Positions 56,847 to 64,000 of a DNA stretch of 64,000 nt are shown in pieces. The notes beneath the pieces are model-generated. The model was not told the origin of the DNA and did not search any database. It saw only the letters and a list, made by a program, of their open reading frames with translations. This DNA is from Polaromonas sp. OV174 (lineage in GTDB: Bacteria; Pseudomonadota; Gammaproteobacteria; Burkholderiales; Burkholderiaceae_C): the NCBI RefSeq assembly GCF_900112285.1, contig NZ_FOKZ01000003.1, positions 186,001-250,000 of the forward strand, read 5' to 3'. The position numbers and the translations under genes are program-made. Position 1 is the stretch's first letter, and each line of letters opens with the position of its first letter.

Positions 56847-57275
56847 ATGACCACGAGCACGCTGCCTCCCTTTCACCTTGCCTTTCCAGTTAACGACCTG
56901 GCCGAAGCACGCCGCTTCTATGGCGATCTGCTTGGCTGCCCGGAAGGCCGCAGCTCACCCGAGTGGATAGATTTCAATTTCTACGGTCACCAGATCGTGG
57001 CGCATCTGGCCCCCAGCGAAGTCGGCCATCGCTCGACCAGTGCCGTGGACGGCCACAACGTGCCGGTGCGCCACTTCGGTGCCGTGCTGCCCATGGAGCA
57101 ATGGCTGGCTTTGGCCGACAAGCTCAAGGCTGCCGGCATGCCATTCGTGATCGAGCCGCACATCCGTTTCGTAGGCGAGCCCGGCGAACAGGCCACCATG
57201 TTTTTTCTTGACCCGTCCGGCAACGCCGTGGAGTTCAAGTCCTTTGCCGACCTGAGCTCCTTGTTCGCCAAGTAA
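56847..57275 (+). CDS. VOC (glyoxalase/bleomycin resistance) family protein
   Basis: This 142-residue metal-binding fold protein starts [21 protein letters not shown], the beta-alpha-beta start of a VOC module with the first His ligand. It ends [14 protein letters not shown] with the Glu ligand. Internal His residues (GHQIVAHL) fit the pattern. It could be a dioxygenase-like or glyoxalase-like enzyme; the reaction is not predictable. AAGGACA precedes the ATG. A LysR regulator is divergent from it. Confidence 0.9.
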   Translation: MTTSTLPPFHLAFPVNDLAEARRFYGDLLGCPEGRSSPEWIDFNFYGHQIVAHLAPSEVGHRSTSAVDGHNVPVRHFGAVLPMEQWLALADKLKAAGMPFVIEPHIRFVGEPGEQATMFFLDPSGNAVEFKSFADLSSLFAK

Positions 57276-57367
57276 ATCTCACAGCTACGAAGTCGGGGGA
57301 CGGGGCCTCAAGCCCTGCCCCCTGACGCTGGCTTCCCAGTTCAAACCCACCTCACACATTGCGCCCC

Positions 57368-58276
57368 ATGAAGAAACCACTTTCCGTAAAGTTTGCTGCC
57401 CTGATGCTTGCCATGTTGGCCGCGGGCTCTGTCCAGGCGAATGACGCCCTGAAGAAGATGAAGGAAACCGGCACCATCACCATGGGGGTGCGCGAGTCGT
57501 CGGGTGCCATGTCTTACACGCTGGGCGCCAACGTCTACGCCGGCTTTCACCATGACGTTTGCCAGCGGGTACTGGCCGACATTCAAAAGCAACTCGGCGT
57601 CAAAAAGCTGGACATCAAATACCAGTCGGTGACGCCGCAAAACCGTATTCCCCTCGTGCAGAACGGCACCGTAGACATCGAATGCGGCACCACCACCAAC
57701 AGCGCCGCACGCCAAAAAGATGTGGCTTTTGCGCCCACGCTTTACGTTGAAGAAGTACGCGTCGCCGTCAAGACCAGCACTGGCTTTAACAGCATTGCCC
57801 AGCTCGCCAACAAGACCGTGAGCGCCACCACGGGCACCACCTCGGTTCAGCTGCTGCGCAAACATGAGCGCGCCAACAAGGCCGACATCAAGGCCTTGAT
57901 GGGCAAGGACAATAGCGAAGCCTTTTTGCTGCTGGAAAGTGGTCGGGCCGATGCCAACATCGCGGACGGCCAGATTCTGGCAACCCTGATTTCGATGTCG
58001 AAAAACTCCTCAAGCTACCGTCTGCTGGATGAGGTTTTGAGCATTGAGCCGATTGCCATCATGCTGAACAAAAACGATGTCGGCTTCAAAAAGGCGGTGG
58101 ATGACAGCATCAAGGCGATGGCGGCAAGCGGTGAAATCGCCAAGCTCTACGACAAGTGGTTCATGCAGCCGATTCCACCCAACAACACCAAAGTCGGTTT
58201 GCCGCCAAATGCCCTGACCAAGGCCGCCTGGGCCAATCCAAGCGACAAGCCACTGGAAGACTATTTGCCCAACTGA
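57368..58276 (+). CDS. Amino acid ABC transporter substrate-binding protein (GltI-like)
   Basis: This 302-residue periplasmic protein has a signal peptide of about 23 residues (ending GSVQA). The glutamate/aspartate-binding pattern is ITMGVRESSGAMSYTLG, then DIKYQSVTPQNRIPLVQNG, and the GTTTNSAARQKDVAFAP motif around residue 120. The permease and ATPase genes normally next to gltI are absent. ATG 57368 is chosen over the upstream start because the signal peptide begins there. Confidence 0.9.
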   Translation: MKKPLSVKFAALMLAMLAAGSVQANDALKKMKETGTITMGVRESSGAMSYTLGANVYAGFHHDVCQRVLADIQKQLGVKKLDIKYQSVTPQNRIPLVQNGTVDIECGTTTNSAARQKDVAFAPTLYVEEVRVAVKTSTGFNSIAQLANKTVSATTGTTSVQLLRKHERANKADIKALMGKDNSEAFLLLESGRADANIADGQILATLISMSKNSSSYRLLDEVLSIEPIAIMLNKNDVGFKKAVDDSIKAMAASGEIAKLYDKWFMQPIPPNNTKVGLPPNALTKAAWANPSDKPLEDYLPN

Positions 58277-58289
58277 AGCCGTGCAGCGC

Positions 58290-59855
58290 TTACAGCATCC
58301 ACTCTATCGGTAGCAAAGACAAGAACCAGACCGAGCTGCGCAAAAGCCAGCTCGTGCCCGGCTCCTGTTCATGCACCAGCGATTGGCCCTCAAGCTGCTC
58401 CACCCATTCAAGCGCGCCGGATTTCCCCAGCCGAACTTCGTAGGAGTGGGCGCTCACCCGCCGGGCAAAGGCATCGGCAATCCCAGTGCCCATGTTGGGG
58501 CTGTCGATCACAAAGCCCATCTCCGTGTTCAGGCGCGCGGAACGCGGATCGAAATTAAAAGAGCCTACGAACACCCGGCGGCCATCGACGGCAAAGGTCT
58601 TGGCATGCAGGCTGGAAGCCGAGCTGCCGCTTAAACCCAGCTCTTTTTTAACCGTCAGGGGCGAGCTGCGTTTCATCTCAAACAGGCGGATGCCAGCCTC
58701 GAGCATGGCCTTGCGTCGCTTGGCATAACCGGCATGCACCACGGCCACGTCGGTGGCCTCCAGTGAATTGGTCAGCACCGACACCTTGACGCCCGCGGCC
58801 GTCATGCCGGCCAAGGCCTGCACCCCCACGGCCGTGGGCACAAAATAGGGCGACACCAGCTCCACCTCGCGCGTAGGCGTGCCCAGAATTTCCTTCAGCC
58901 GTGGCAGCAGCAAGCTATGTTCGGGCGCCTGACCGAGCCCCTTGGCGGGGTCGTCGCTGACCAGCCGCGTCGGCGCCCACTCGAAAGGCAAGCTGCCGGC
59001 CAGCAAGTCGCGCACGAATGGCGACTTGGCCAACGCCTCGACATAGGCACGCGCAGCCGGATTGCGCTCGACTAGCGCCGCCGCCGTGGTGACGCCGGCC
59101 ACCGTCGCCGGATCGACGCTGGCCAGCAAGCTGGACACGGGATAGGCGGAAGGACTGGACCAATAACGGTCAAAGTCGCGCGACACTTCGCTGACCACCG
59201 GACCCACGGCCAACACGTCAAGATCGACAAACAGCAGGTCCTGCCCGGCATCGAAATACTCGTCGCCCACGTTGCGCCCGCCAATGATGCTGGCCAGGTT
59301 GTCGGCGGTGAAAGACTTGTTGTGCATGCGCCGGTTCAGGCGCGAAAAATCATTGAGGTAGCCCAAGGCACGCCAGCGGCGGTTCACGAAAGGGTTGAAC
59401 AAGCGCACTTCGATATGCGGATGGGCATCAAGCGCGGCAAGAATCGGATCCAGCCCGCTGGTGTTGTTGTCATCCAGCAGCAGCCGCACGCGCACGCCCC
59501 GGTCGGCAGCACGGTGCAAGGCCTCGAACAGCAGACGCCCTGACATGTCGTTGCGCCAGATGTAGTACTGCACGTCCAGCGTTCGCTGCGCCGCATCGGC
59601 CAGCAGCGCCCGCGAGGCAAAGGCATCGCGCCCGTTCCCGAGCGGAATCACGCCGGCCAGTCCGGGGTGGGCCTGGGCATGCGGCGCTATCGCCTTGCCC
59701 AGGCGGGTATCGGCGGTATCAAGCCCTGCGGTGGTCACCGCCCAGCCCTGCGCTGGTGGCTGCAGGCCACAGCCGGCCAGGGCACCCATGACCAGCAGCG
59801 CGGCGCTGGCCACAAAGCTGGGGCGCAGCCGGCGCCGCAAGTTCTCGCTCAACAT
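58290..59855 (-). CDS. Phospholipase D family lipoprotein, ClsC (YmdC)-like
   Basis: The 521-residue product has a lipoprotein signal (lipobox LAGC at about residues 26-29) and two HKD motifs. HxKxxxxD number one is HNKSFTAD and number two is HAKTFAVDG, each followed by GG/GS-N. The segment LDVQYYIWRNDMSGRLLFEAL and the LLLDDNNTSGLD stretch follow E. coli ClsC (YmdC), which makes cardiolipin from phosphatidylglycerol and phosphatidylethanolamine with the help of YmdB. No ymdB is present here. It overlaps the preceding small gene by seven bases. Confidence 0.86.
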   Translation of the reverse strand: MLSENLRRRLRPSFVASAALLVMGALAGCGLQPPAQGWAVTTAGLDTADTRLGKAIAPHAQAHPGLAGVIPLGNGRDAFASRALLADAAQRTLDVQYYIWRNDMSGRLLFEALHRAADRGVRVRLLLDDNNTSGLDPILAALDAHPHIEVRLFNPFVNRRWRALGYLNDFSRLNRRMHNKSFTADNLASIIGGRNVGDEYFDAGQDLLFVDLDVLAVGPVVSEVSRDFDRYWSSPSAYPVSSLLASVDPATVAGVTTAAALVERNPAARAYVEALAKSPFVRDLLAGSLPFEWAPTRLVSDDPAKGLGQAPEHSLLLPRLKEILGTPTREVELVSPYFVPTAVGVQALAGMTAAGVKVSVLTNSLEATDVAVVHAGYAKRRKAMLEAGIRLFEMKRSSPLTVKKELGLSGSSASSLHAKTFAVDGRRVFVGSFNFDPRSARLNTEMGFVIDSPNMGTGIADAFARRVSAHSYEVRLGKSGALEWVEQLEGQSLVHEQEPGTSWLLRSSVWFLSLLPIEWML

Positions 59856-60223
59856 GCATCCAGGTCAAAACGCTGCCGAAACTGCTCGGAAAACGCCGGG
59901 CTGGCGCTGAGCAACAGCGTGAAAGTGTGGCGCGGCTTGCCGGCCGGCCCGCTCTGCACGGACAGCTGGCGCGTGGCCGCGTCGTAGCTGAGCTGATCAG
60001 TGGCGCTGAATTCGCGCAAGCCATGCAGGTCGTAATCCCAGTCGCCGCCCTCGGCCACCGGAGCGCGGGTATCGGGAAAAGCCTGGTGAGCCCAATCGAG
60101 CACGCTGACAATTTCAGCCTGCACGGCTGGCACCTGCTCGGCCCAGATCGAGGCCATGGCTTCAAAGCTGCCCGTGCCCTCGGTATCTTCGCTGTAGTCA
60201 AAGCTCAGGTAGCGCAGCTCCAT
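59849..60223 (-). CDS. Hypothetical protein, conserved with ClsC-like gene
   Basis: I do not recognise this 124-residue soluble acidic protein. It begins MELRYLSFDYSEDTEGTGSF and has a predicted alternation of strands and helices, with the motif GGDWDYDLHG around residue 60. It has no signal peptide, membrane segment or cysteine cluster. Its end overlaps the ClsC-like gene by seven bases and it lies 17 bp after the SDR stop, so the three genes are almost certainly one operon. Codon use matches its neighbours. Confidence 0.75.
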   Translation of the reverse strand: MELRYLSFDYSEDTEGTGSFEAMASIWAEQVPAVQAEIVSVLDWAHQAFPDTRAPVAEGGDWDYDLHGLREFSATDQLSYDAATRQLSVQSGPAGKPRHTFTLLLSASPAFSEQFRQRFDLDAC

Positions 60224-60240
60224 GGCATCGGTCTCTGTGC

Positions 60241-61035
60241 TCAAAACGTTCCGGGATAGGCGCCGCCGTCGGCCAGCACATTCTGACCAGTCATGTAGCC
60301 AGCCTGCACACTGCATAAAAAGGCGCAGATGGCGCCGAACTCTTCGGCTGTGCCAAAGCGTTGCGCCGGGATTTGCGCCGCCTGGGCCTGGCGGATGTCA
60401 TCCAGGCTCTTGCCGGTTTTTTGCGCTGCGGCGCCCATCGTCGAGGCCAGACGGTCGGTATCGAACTTGCCCGGCAGCAAGTTGTTGAGGGTGACGCCGC
60501 GCGAGGCCAGCTTGCTGCGCGCCACACCGGCGACAAAACCGGTCAGGCCGCTGCGTGCGCCGTTGCTCAAGCCCAGAATATCTATGGGTGCCTTGACGGC
60601 GCTGGAGGTGATGTTGATGACGCGGCCAAAGCCACGCTCCGCCATGCCATCGACCGTGGCCTTGATGAGCTCGATAGGCGTCAGCATATTGGCGTCCACC
60701 GCCTTGATCCAGCTGTCCCTATCCCAGTCGCGGAAATCGCCGGTGGGCGGACCGCCTGCGTTGGTGACGACGATGTCGAAATCCTTGCGTAGCGCAAAAA
60801 CCGCGGCCCGACCTTCGATCGTGGTGATGTCTGCAGCAACATATTGCACTGTAGCGCTTGCTGGACGGTCGCTATCAGCTATTAATTTACTAGCAGCCAG
60901 CTGCAGCGCCTCGGCACCGCGGGCGACGATGAGCACATGCACGCCCTCACGCACCAGGGCTTGTGCGCAGCCAAAACCCAGCCCCTTGCTGGCGCCGCAT
61001 ACCAGCGCCCATTTACCGGCAATACCTAAATTCAT
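60241..61035 (-). CDS. SDR family oxidoreductase with atypical active site
   Basis: This 264-residue short-chain dehydrogenase has the cofactor motif GASKGLGFG (14-22) and NAGG (about 92-95). Where the classical YxxxK is expected, the sequence reads LSNGAR (about 154-159), so the catalytic Tyr is missing and Lys is replaced by Arg. This pattern recurs in a beta-ketoacyl-reductase-like subgroup as I remember it, whose activity is unclear. Residues about 48-63 come from a dispersed repeat copy. AAGGA precedes the ATG. It lies between the DMT exporter and the ClsC-like operon. Confidence 0.85.
   Translation of the reverse strand: MNLGIAGKWALVCGASKGLGFGCAQALVREGVHVLIVARGAEALQLAASKLIADSDRPASATVQYVAADITTIEGRAAVFALRKDFDIVVTNAGGPPTGDFRDWDRDSWIKAVDANMLTPIELIKATVDGMAERGFGRVINITSSAVKAPIDILGLSNGARSGLTGFVAGVARSKLASRGVTLNNLLPGKFDTDRLASTMGAAAQKTGKSLDDIRQAQAAQIPAQRFGTAEEFGAICAFLCSVQAGYMTGQNVLADGGAYPGTF
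60847..60894 (-). repeat. Dispersed palindromic repeat, copy M, inside the SDR gene
   Basis: On the minus strand it reads GCTAGTAAATTAATAGCTGA, then TAGCGACCGTCC, AGCAAG, CGCTACAGTGC. It is sense with the gene and in frame. It shares CCGTCCAGCAAG with copy N in the NUDIX gene. Confidence 0.62.
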
Positions 61036-61106
61036 AACAGTTCCTTAGAGAGCTCGAGCATGGCGAAACCGCCATGATACGAAGTTTGCGCGTCGGGCTA
61101 GCGCCC

Positions 61107-62048
61107 CTAGCGGGCCGAGCGCGTGAAGACAAAAATTCCGGCAATCACCAGCACCGTGCCGGCCGCCACCCAGGCGGTGAACGGCTCGCCCAGAATCCAC
61201 ACTCCCATCAGTATGGTGGACATAGGCCCCACCATGCCGGTCTGCGCGGACAGGCTGGCGCCAATGCGTTCAATCGCCATCATCACCATCAGCACCGGCA
61301 CGGCGGTGCACAGGATGGCATTGAGCAGCGACAGCCAGATCACCTCTGGCGCCACCGCAGCGGCGCTCAGCGGTCTGAGCAGCAAGAACTGCAGCAGGCA
61401 CAGCAGGCAGGCGATGCTGGTGGCCAGCCCCACCAGCCGTAGCGAACCCAGGCGCTTGACCAGCTCACCGCTGTAAACCATATAGATCGCATAGCTGACC
61501 GCGCTGAGTAGCACCAGCAGCGCACCCCAGGCAACGTCAGGGCCCTGCAGGGTGATTTCGTGGCCGAACACCAGCACCACGCCACAATAGCTGATGGCCA
61601 TGGCGACAACTTGCCGCCGCGTGATGCGTCGCTGGTACAGCACCAGACCCAACAGCATGACGAGAGTCGGGTTGAGATAGAGAATCAGTCGCTCCAGCGA
61701 AGCGCTGATATGGGCCAGCCCGGCAAAGTCCAAAAAGCTCGCCAGGTAGTAGCCGGTAAAGCCAAGCCAGAGCACGCCCAGCCAGTCCTTGCGCGTCAGT
61801 GCGGCCTTGCCCCGACTGGCCCACCAGGCCATCAGGGCAAAAATCGGCAGGGCAAACAGCATGCGGTACATGATCAGCGTGACGGCATCGACGCCGTAGC
61901 GGTAGGCCAGCTTGACGATGATCGCCTTGCCGCTGAAGGCGATCGCCCCGAAAGTCGCCAGCAACAGCCCGGACGCTATGCTTTTAGTAGCTGCTTGCAC
62001 CCGCTCCACTTGGGCTAGAGGCCTATTTATATCTAAATTACTGTTCAA
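61107..62048 (-). CDS. DMT superfamily transporter, second copy
   Basis: This 313-residue protein has ten hydrophobic segments (two EamA repeats). It begins with an unusual polar stretch, then FGAIAFSGKAIIVKLAYRYG. The first 25 residues are not typical: positions 7-25 (INRPLAQVERVQAATKSIAS) are encoded by a dispersed repeat copy. No ATG occurs there; TTG at 62048 with AAGGG six bases upstream is the likely start. The substrate is unknown. It is possibly the first gene of the SDR/ClsC operon, 71 bp ahead. Confidence 0.82.
   Translation of the reverse strand: MNSNLDINRPLAQVERVQAATKSIASGLLLATFGAIAFSGKAIIVKLAYRYGVDAVTLIMYRMLFALPIFALMAWWASRGKAALTRKDWLGVLWLGFTGYYLASFLDFAGLAHISASLERLILYLNPTLVMLLGLVLYQRRITRRQVVAMAISYCGVVLVFGHEITLQGPDVAWGALLVLLSAVSYAIYMVYSGELVKRLGSLRLVGLATSIACLLCLLQFLLLRPLSAAAVAPEVIWLSLLNAILCTAVPVLMVMMAIERIGASLSAQTGMVGPMSTILMGVWILGEPFTAWVAAGTVLVIAGIFVFTRSAR
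61975..62030 (+). repeat. Dispersed palindromic repeat, copy A
   Basis: GCTATGCTTTTAGTAGCTGC then TTGCACCCG, CTCCACT, TGGGCTAGAGGCC and TATTTATAT. It is the closest match to the consensus and covers the N-terminal codons of the DMT gene, antisense to it. Confidence 0.78.
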
Positions 62049-62231
62049 AACATACCCTTAAACGCCAAGCGCTCTGTTCACTGCGACAAAGCGCGCCAGC
62101 TTCCTGTTGATGAGTTTGGCACAGGAAGCGGCCAGGCGACATCTGACATTGTCGGGGTAGGCACCGCCATTGAAGACGGCTCAAGAGTCCAAAAGAAGAA
62201 ACACCGTGAACTGCGGCGCCCCACTCGCCCA

Positions 62232-62258
62232 TGAAAAACGGCGCCCTGAGGCGCCGTT
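62232..62258 (-). terminator. Terminator of the tct operon
   Basis: AACGGCGCC pairs with GGCGCCGTT around a 4 nt loop; on the minus strand five T follow. It lies 26 bp after the tctA stop. Confidence 0.88.
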
Positions 62259-62283
62259 GAATCAGAACGTCAAGAGGCGATGA

Positions 62284-63795
62284 TCAGTCCTCGACGAAAG
62301 CCTCTTCCCGTTTACTCTTGACGGCGGGCAGCAGCACGATCACCAGCATCAGAGCGGCGGCAACCAGCAGGCCAGCAGACAGGGGACGCGTCACGAACAC
62401 GCTCCAGTCGCCACGCGACAGCAGCAGCGCCCGGCGCAGGTTTTCTTCCATCATGGGGCCCAGGATGAAACCGAGCAGCAAAGGTGCGGGTTCGCAGCCG
62501 AGCTTGACGAAGGCGTAACCGATCACACCAAAAATGCCCACCATCCACACGTCAAACGTGTTGTTGTTGGTCGAGTACACACCAATGGCGCAGAACAGCA
62601 CGATGGACGGGAACAGATAGCGGTAGGGCACGGTCAGCAGCTTGATCCACATGCCGATCAGCGGCAGGTTCAAAACCACCAGCATGGCATTGCCGATCCA
62701 CATCGAGGCGATCAGGCCCCAGAACAGTTCGGGGTTGCTGGTCATGACCTGCGGGCCGGGCTGAATGTTGTGAATCGTCATGGCGCCCACCATCAGGGCC
62801 ATCACGGCGTTGGGCGGAATGCCCAGCGTCAGCAGCGGAATGAAGGAAGTCTGCGAACCGGCATTGTTGGCCGACTCTGGCGACGCCACACCGCGGATGT
62901 TGCCCTGACCAAAAGGCACTTCGCCCGGCTTCATCTTCATCTTCTTTTCCAGCGCATAGGCGGCAAAGGCCGACAACAAGGCGCCACCGCCAGGCAGAAT
63001 GCCCAAAGCACAACCCAAAGCGGTACCGCGCAGCACGGCAGGCGTCATGTCCTTGAAATCCTGCTTGGTCGGGAACAGACCGGACACCTTGGCCGTGAAG
63101 ACCTCGCGCTCATGCTCTGGCTGCGACAGGTTGCTGATGATCTCGCCGTAGCCGAACACGCCCATGGCAATCACCACGAAGCCGATGCCATCGGTCAGTT
63201 CAGGAATGTCAAAGCTGAAGCGAGCCACGCCCGAGTTCACGTCGGTGCCGATCAGGCCGAGCAGCAGGCCCAGCACGATCATGGCAATCGCCTTGAGCAG
63301 TGAGCCCGAAGCCAGCACCACGGCGCCGATCAGGCCCAGGGTCATCAGCGAAAAATACTCGGCAGGGCCGAACTTGAAGGCCAACTCGGTCAGTGGCGGC
63401 GCGAAGGCGGCCAGGATCAGCGTGCCGACGCAACCGGCAAAGAAGGAGCCCAGGCCCGCGGCAGCCAGTGCCGGCCCCGCCCGCCCTTTTCGCGCCATCT
63501 GGTAGCCGTCAATACAGGTGACCGCCGACGAAGACTCTCCCGGCAAATTCACCAGAATGGCGGTAGTGGAGCCGCCATACTGCGCACCGTAATAAATACC
63601 GGCCAGCATGATCAGCGCCGACACCGGGGGCAATGCGTAGGTGGCGGGCAGCAGCATGGCGATGGTGGCGACCGGACCGATGCCCGGAAGGACGCCAATC
63701 AGCGTTCCCAAAACACAGCCCACCAAGCAGTACAGCAGGTTGATCGGCGTGAAGGCCACGCCAAACCCCAGCGACAAATGTTGAAGCAATTCCAT
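62284..63795 (-). CDS. tctA: Tripartite tricarboxylate transporter permease TctA
   Basis: This 503-residue membrane protein with about twelve hydrophobic segments is the large permease of a Tct importer. The family signature is FTPINLLYCLVGCVLGTLIG, then GVLPGIGPVATIAMLLP, and a central GALLS and PPNAVMALM segment. It works with TctB (partial here) and a periplasmic TctC/Bug protein. No binding protein lies beside the visible part. Substrates of this family are citrate-like carboxylates. Confidence 0.95.
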   Translation of the reverse strand: MELLQHLSLGFGVAFTPINLLYCLVGCVLGTLIGVLPGIGPVATIAMLLPATYALPPVSALIMLAGIYYGAQYGGSTTAILVNLPGESSSAVTCIDGYQMARKGRAGPALAAAGLGSFFAGCVGTLILAAFAPPLTELAFKFGPAEYFSLMTLGLIGAVVLASGSLLKAIAMIVLGLLLGLIGTDVNSGVARFSFDIPELTDGIGFVVIAMGVFGYGEIISNLSQPEHEREVFTAKVSGLFPTKQDFKDMTPAVLRGTALGCALGILPGGGALLSAFAAYALEKKMKMKPGEVPFGQGNIRGVASPESANNAGSQTSFIPLLTLGIPPNAVMALMVGAMTIHNIQPGPQVMTSNPELFWGLIASMWIGNAMLVVLNLPLIGMWIKLLTVPYRYLFPSIVLFCAIGVYSTNNNTFDVWMVGIFGVIGYAFVKLGCEPAPLLLGFILGPMMEENLRRALLLSRGDWSVFVTRPLSAGLLVAAALMLVIVLLPAVKSKREEAFVED

Positions 63796-63807
63796 TTTTT
63801 TATATCC

Positions 63808-64000
63808 TTAGCCGGTAATGAAGGTGGGCCATACCACGAACTGCAGCTTTAGCGCCATGACGAAAGCGACGTAACTGCCCACCGCCAAAATAGTGGCCAA
63901 AATAAACGTGTTCTTAACTTTCCAACCGGATTCCGCCATGCTGGCGATAAAGGTCAGGAAGTAAATTCCAACAATCATGCCCAAGGCTGGCACGCCAATC
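63808..64000 (-). CDS. tctB: Tripartite tricarboxylate transporter small permease TctB, C-terminal part
   Basis: The last about 64 residues of a small membrane protein are visible, with two hydrophobic segments (about MIVGIYFLTFIA and TFILATILAVGSYVAFV) and ending QFVVWPTFITG. The frame stays open to the window edge, so the N-terminal part lies outside. Position just ahead of tctA, 12 bp away, identifies it. Confidence 0.8.
   Translation of the reverse strand, partial: IGVPALGMIVGIYFLTFIASMAESGWKVKNTFILATILAVGSYVAFVMALKLQFVVWPTFITG

Overview
The window is 64 kb of GC-rich, densely packed chromosomal DNA. Gene content points to a betaproteobacterium of the order Burkholderiales, most likely family Comamonadaceae (Polaromonas or Rhodoferax type). 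That placement is an inference from the mix of a Bug-type binding protein, TRAP, Tct and Liv uptake systems, PimC/PimD-like acyl-CoA dehydrogenases and the ribF-ileS-lspA order. I see no rRNA, phage, insertion sequence, CRISPR array or plasmid gene. There is one tRNA (Leu, CAA).

Layout. 0-8 kb: yaaA, valS, a divergent 2-hydroxyacid dehydrogenase, galU, a TusA-type sulfur carrier, a NUDIX hydrolase, cysM and tRNA-Leu. 8-14 kb: a two-domain methylglyoxal synthase-like protein, a chemotaxis receptor, an epimerase-like protein, a ferredoxin-reductase type flavoprotein and an orphan Bug binding protein. 14-18 kb: a branched-chain amino acid ABC cassette (livHMGF) followed by an acetyltransferase. 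18-26 kb: rarA, a LysE-type exporter, lolA-ftsK, a Crp/Fnr regulator, trxB and rpmB-rpmG with a clear promoter and terminator. 26-34 kb: a fatty acid desaturase, an RsmB-like methyltransferase, prfC, a phytase-like esterase and a 7TM receptor with a decayed GGDEF domain. 34-42 kb: a stand-alone aceE-like E1, a fasciclin protein, purN, yceH and a pimCD-like pair. 42-47 kb: a TRAP transporter, a bestrophin-like channel and an HNH nuclease. 47-53 kb: ribF-ileS-lspA and a Na/Pi cotransporter. 53-64 kb: NUDIX, quinone oxidoreductase, two DMT exporters, a LysR/VOC divergent pair, a GltI-like binding protein, a ClsC-like cardiolipin synthase operon and the start of a tctBA operon that runs off the right edge.

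The most unusual signal is not a gene. A short modular repeat of about 50 bp recurs at least a dozen times. It has an AT-rich inverted core (GCTAT, about 7 nt, ATAGC), then roughly TGCTTGCGCCCG, a variable spacer of about 9 nt, GGGCTAGAGGCC and a T-rich tail. Copies lie between genes, where some fold into long hairpins with covarying arms and one forms the prfC terminator. Others lie in frame inside conserved genes (rarA, aceE-like, the pimD-like gene, a NUDIX gene, an SDR gene, probably ileS, and the N terminus of a DMT exporter). It looks like a mobile or formerly mobile palindromic element able to enter coding sequence without breaking the frame. I found it by eye; a whole-genome search is the decisive test.

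Other points of interest are enzymes whose usual motifs have decayed (the 2-hydroxyacid dehydrogenase, the first methylglyoxal synthase domain, the GGDEF domain and the SDR), and several genes whose real start is GTG or TTG as judged from the Shine-Dalgarno position.
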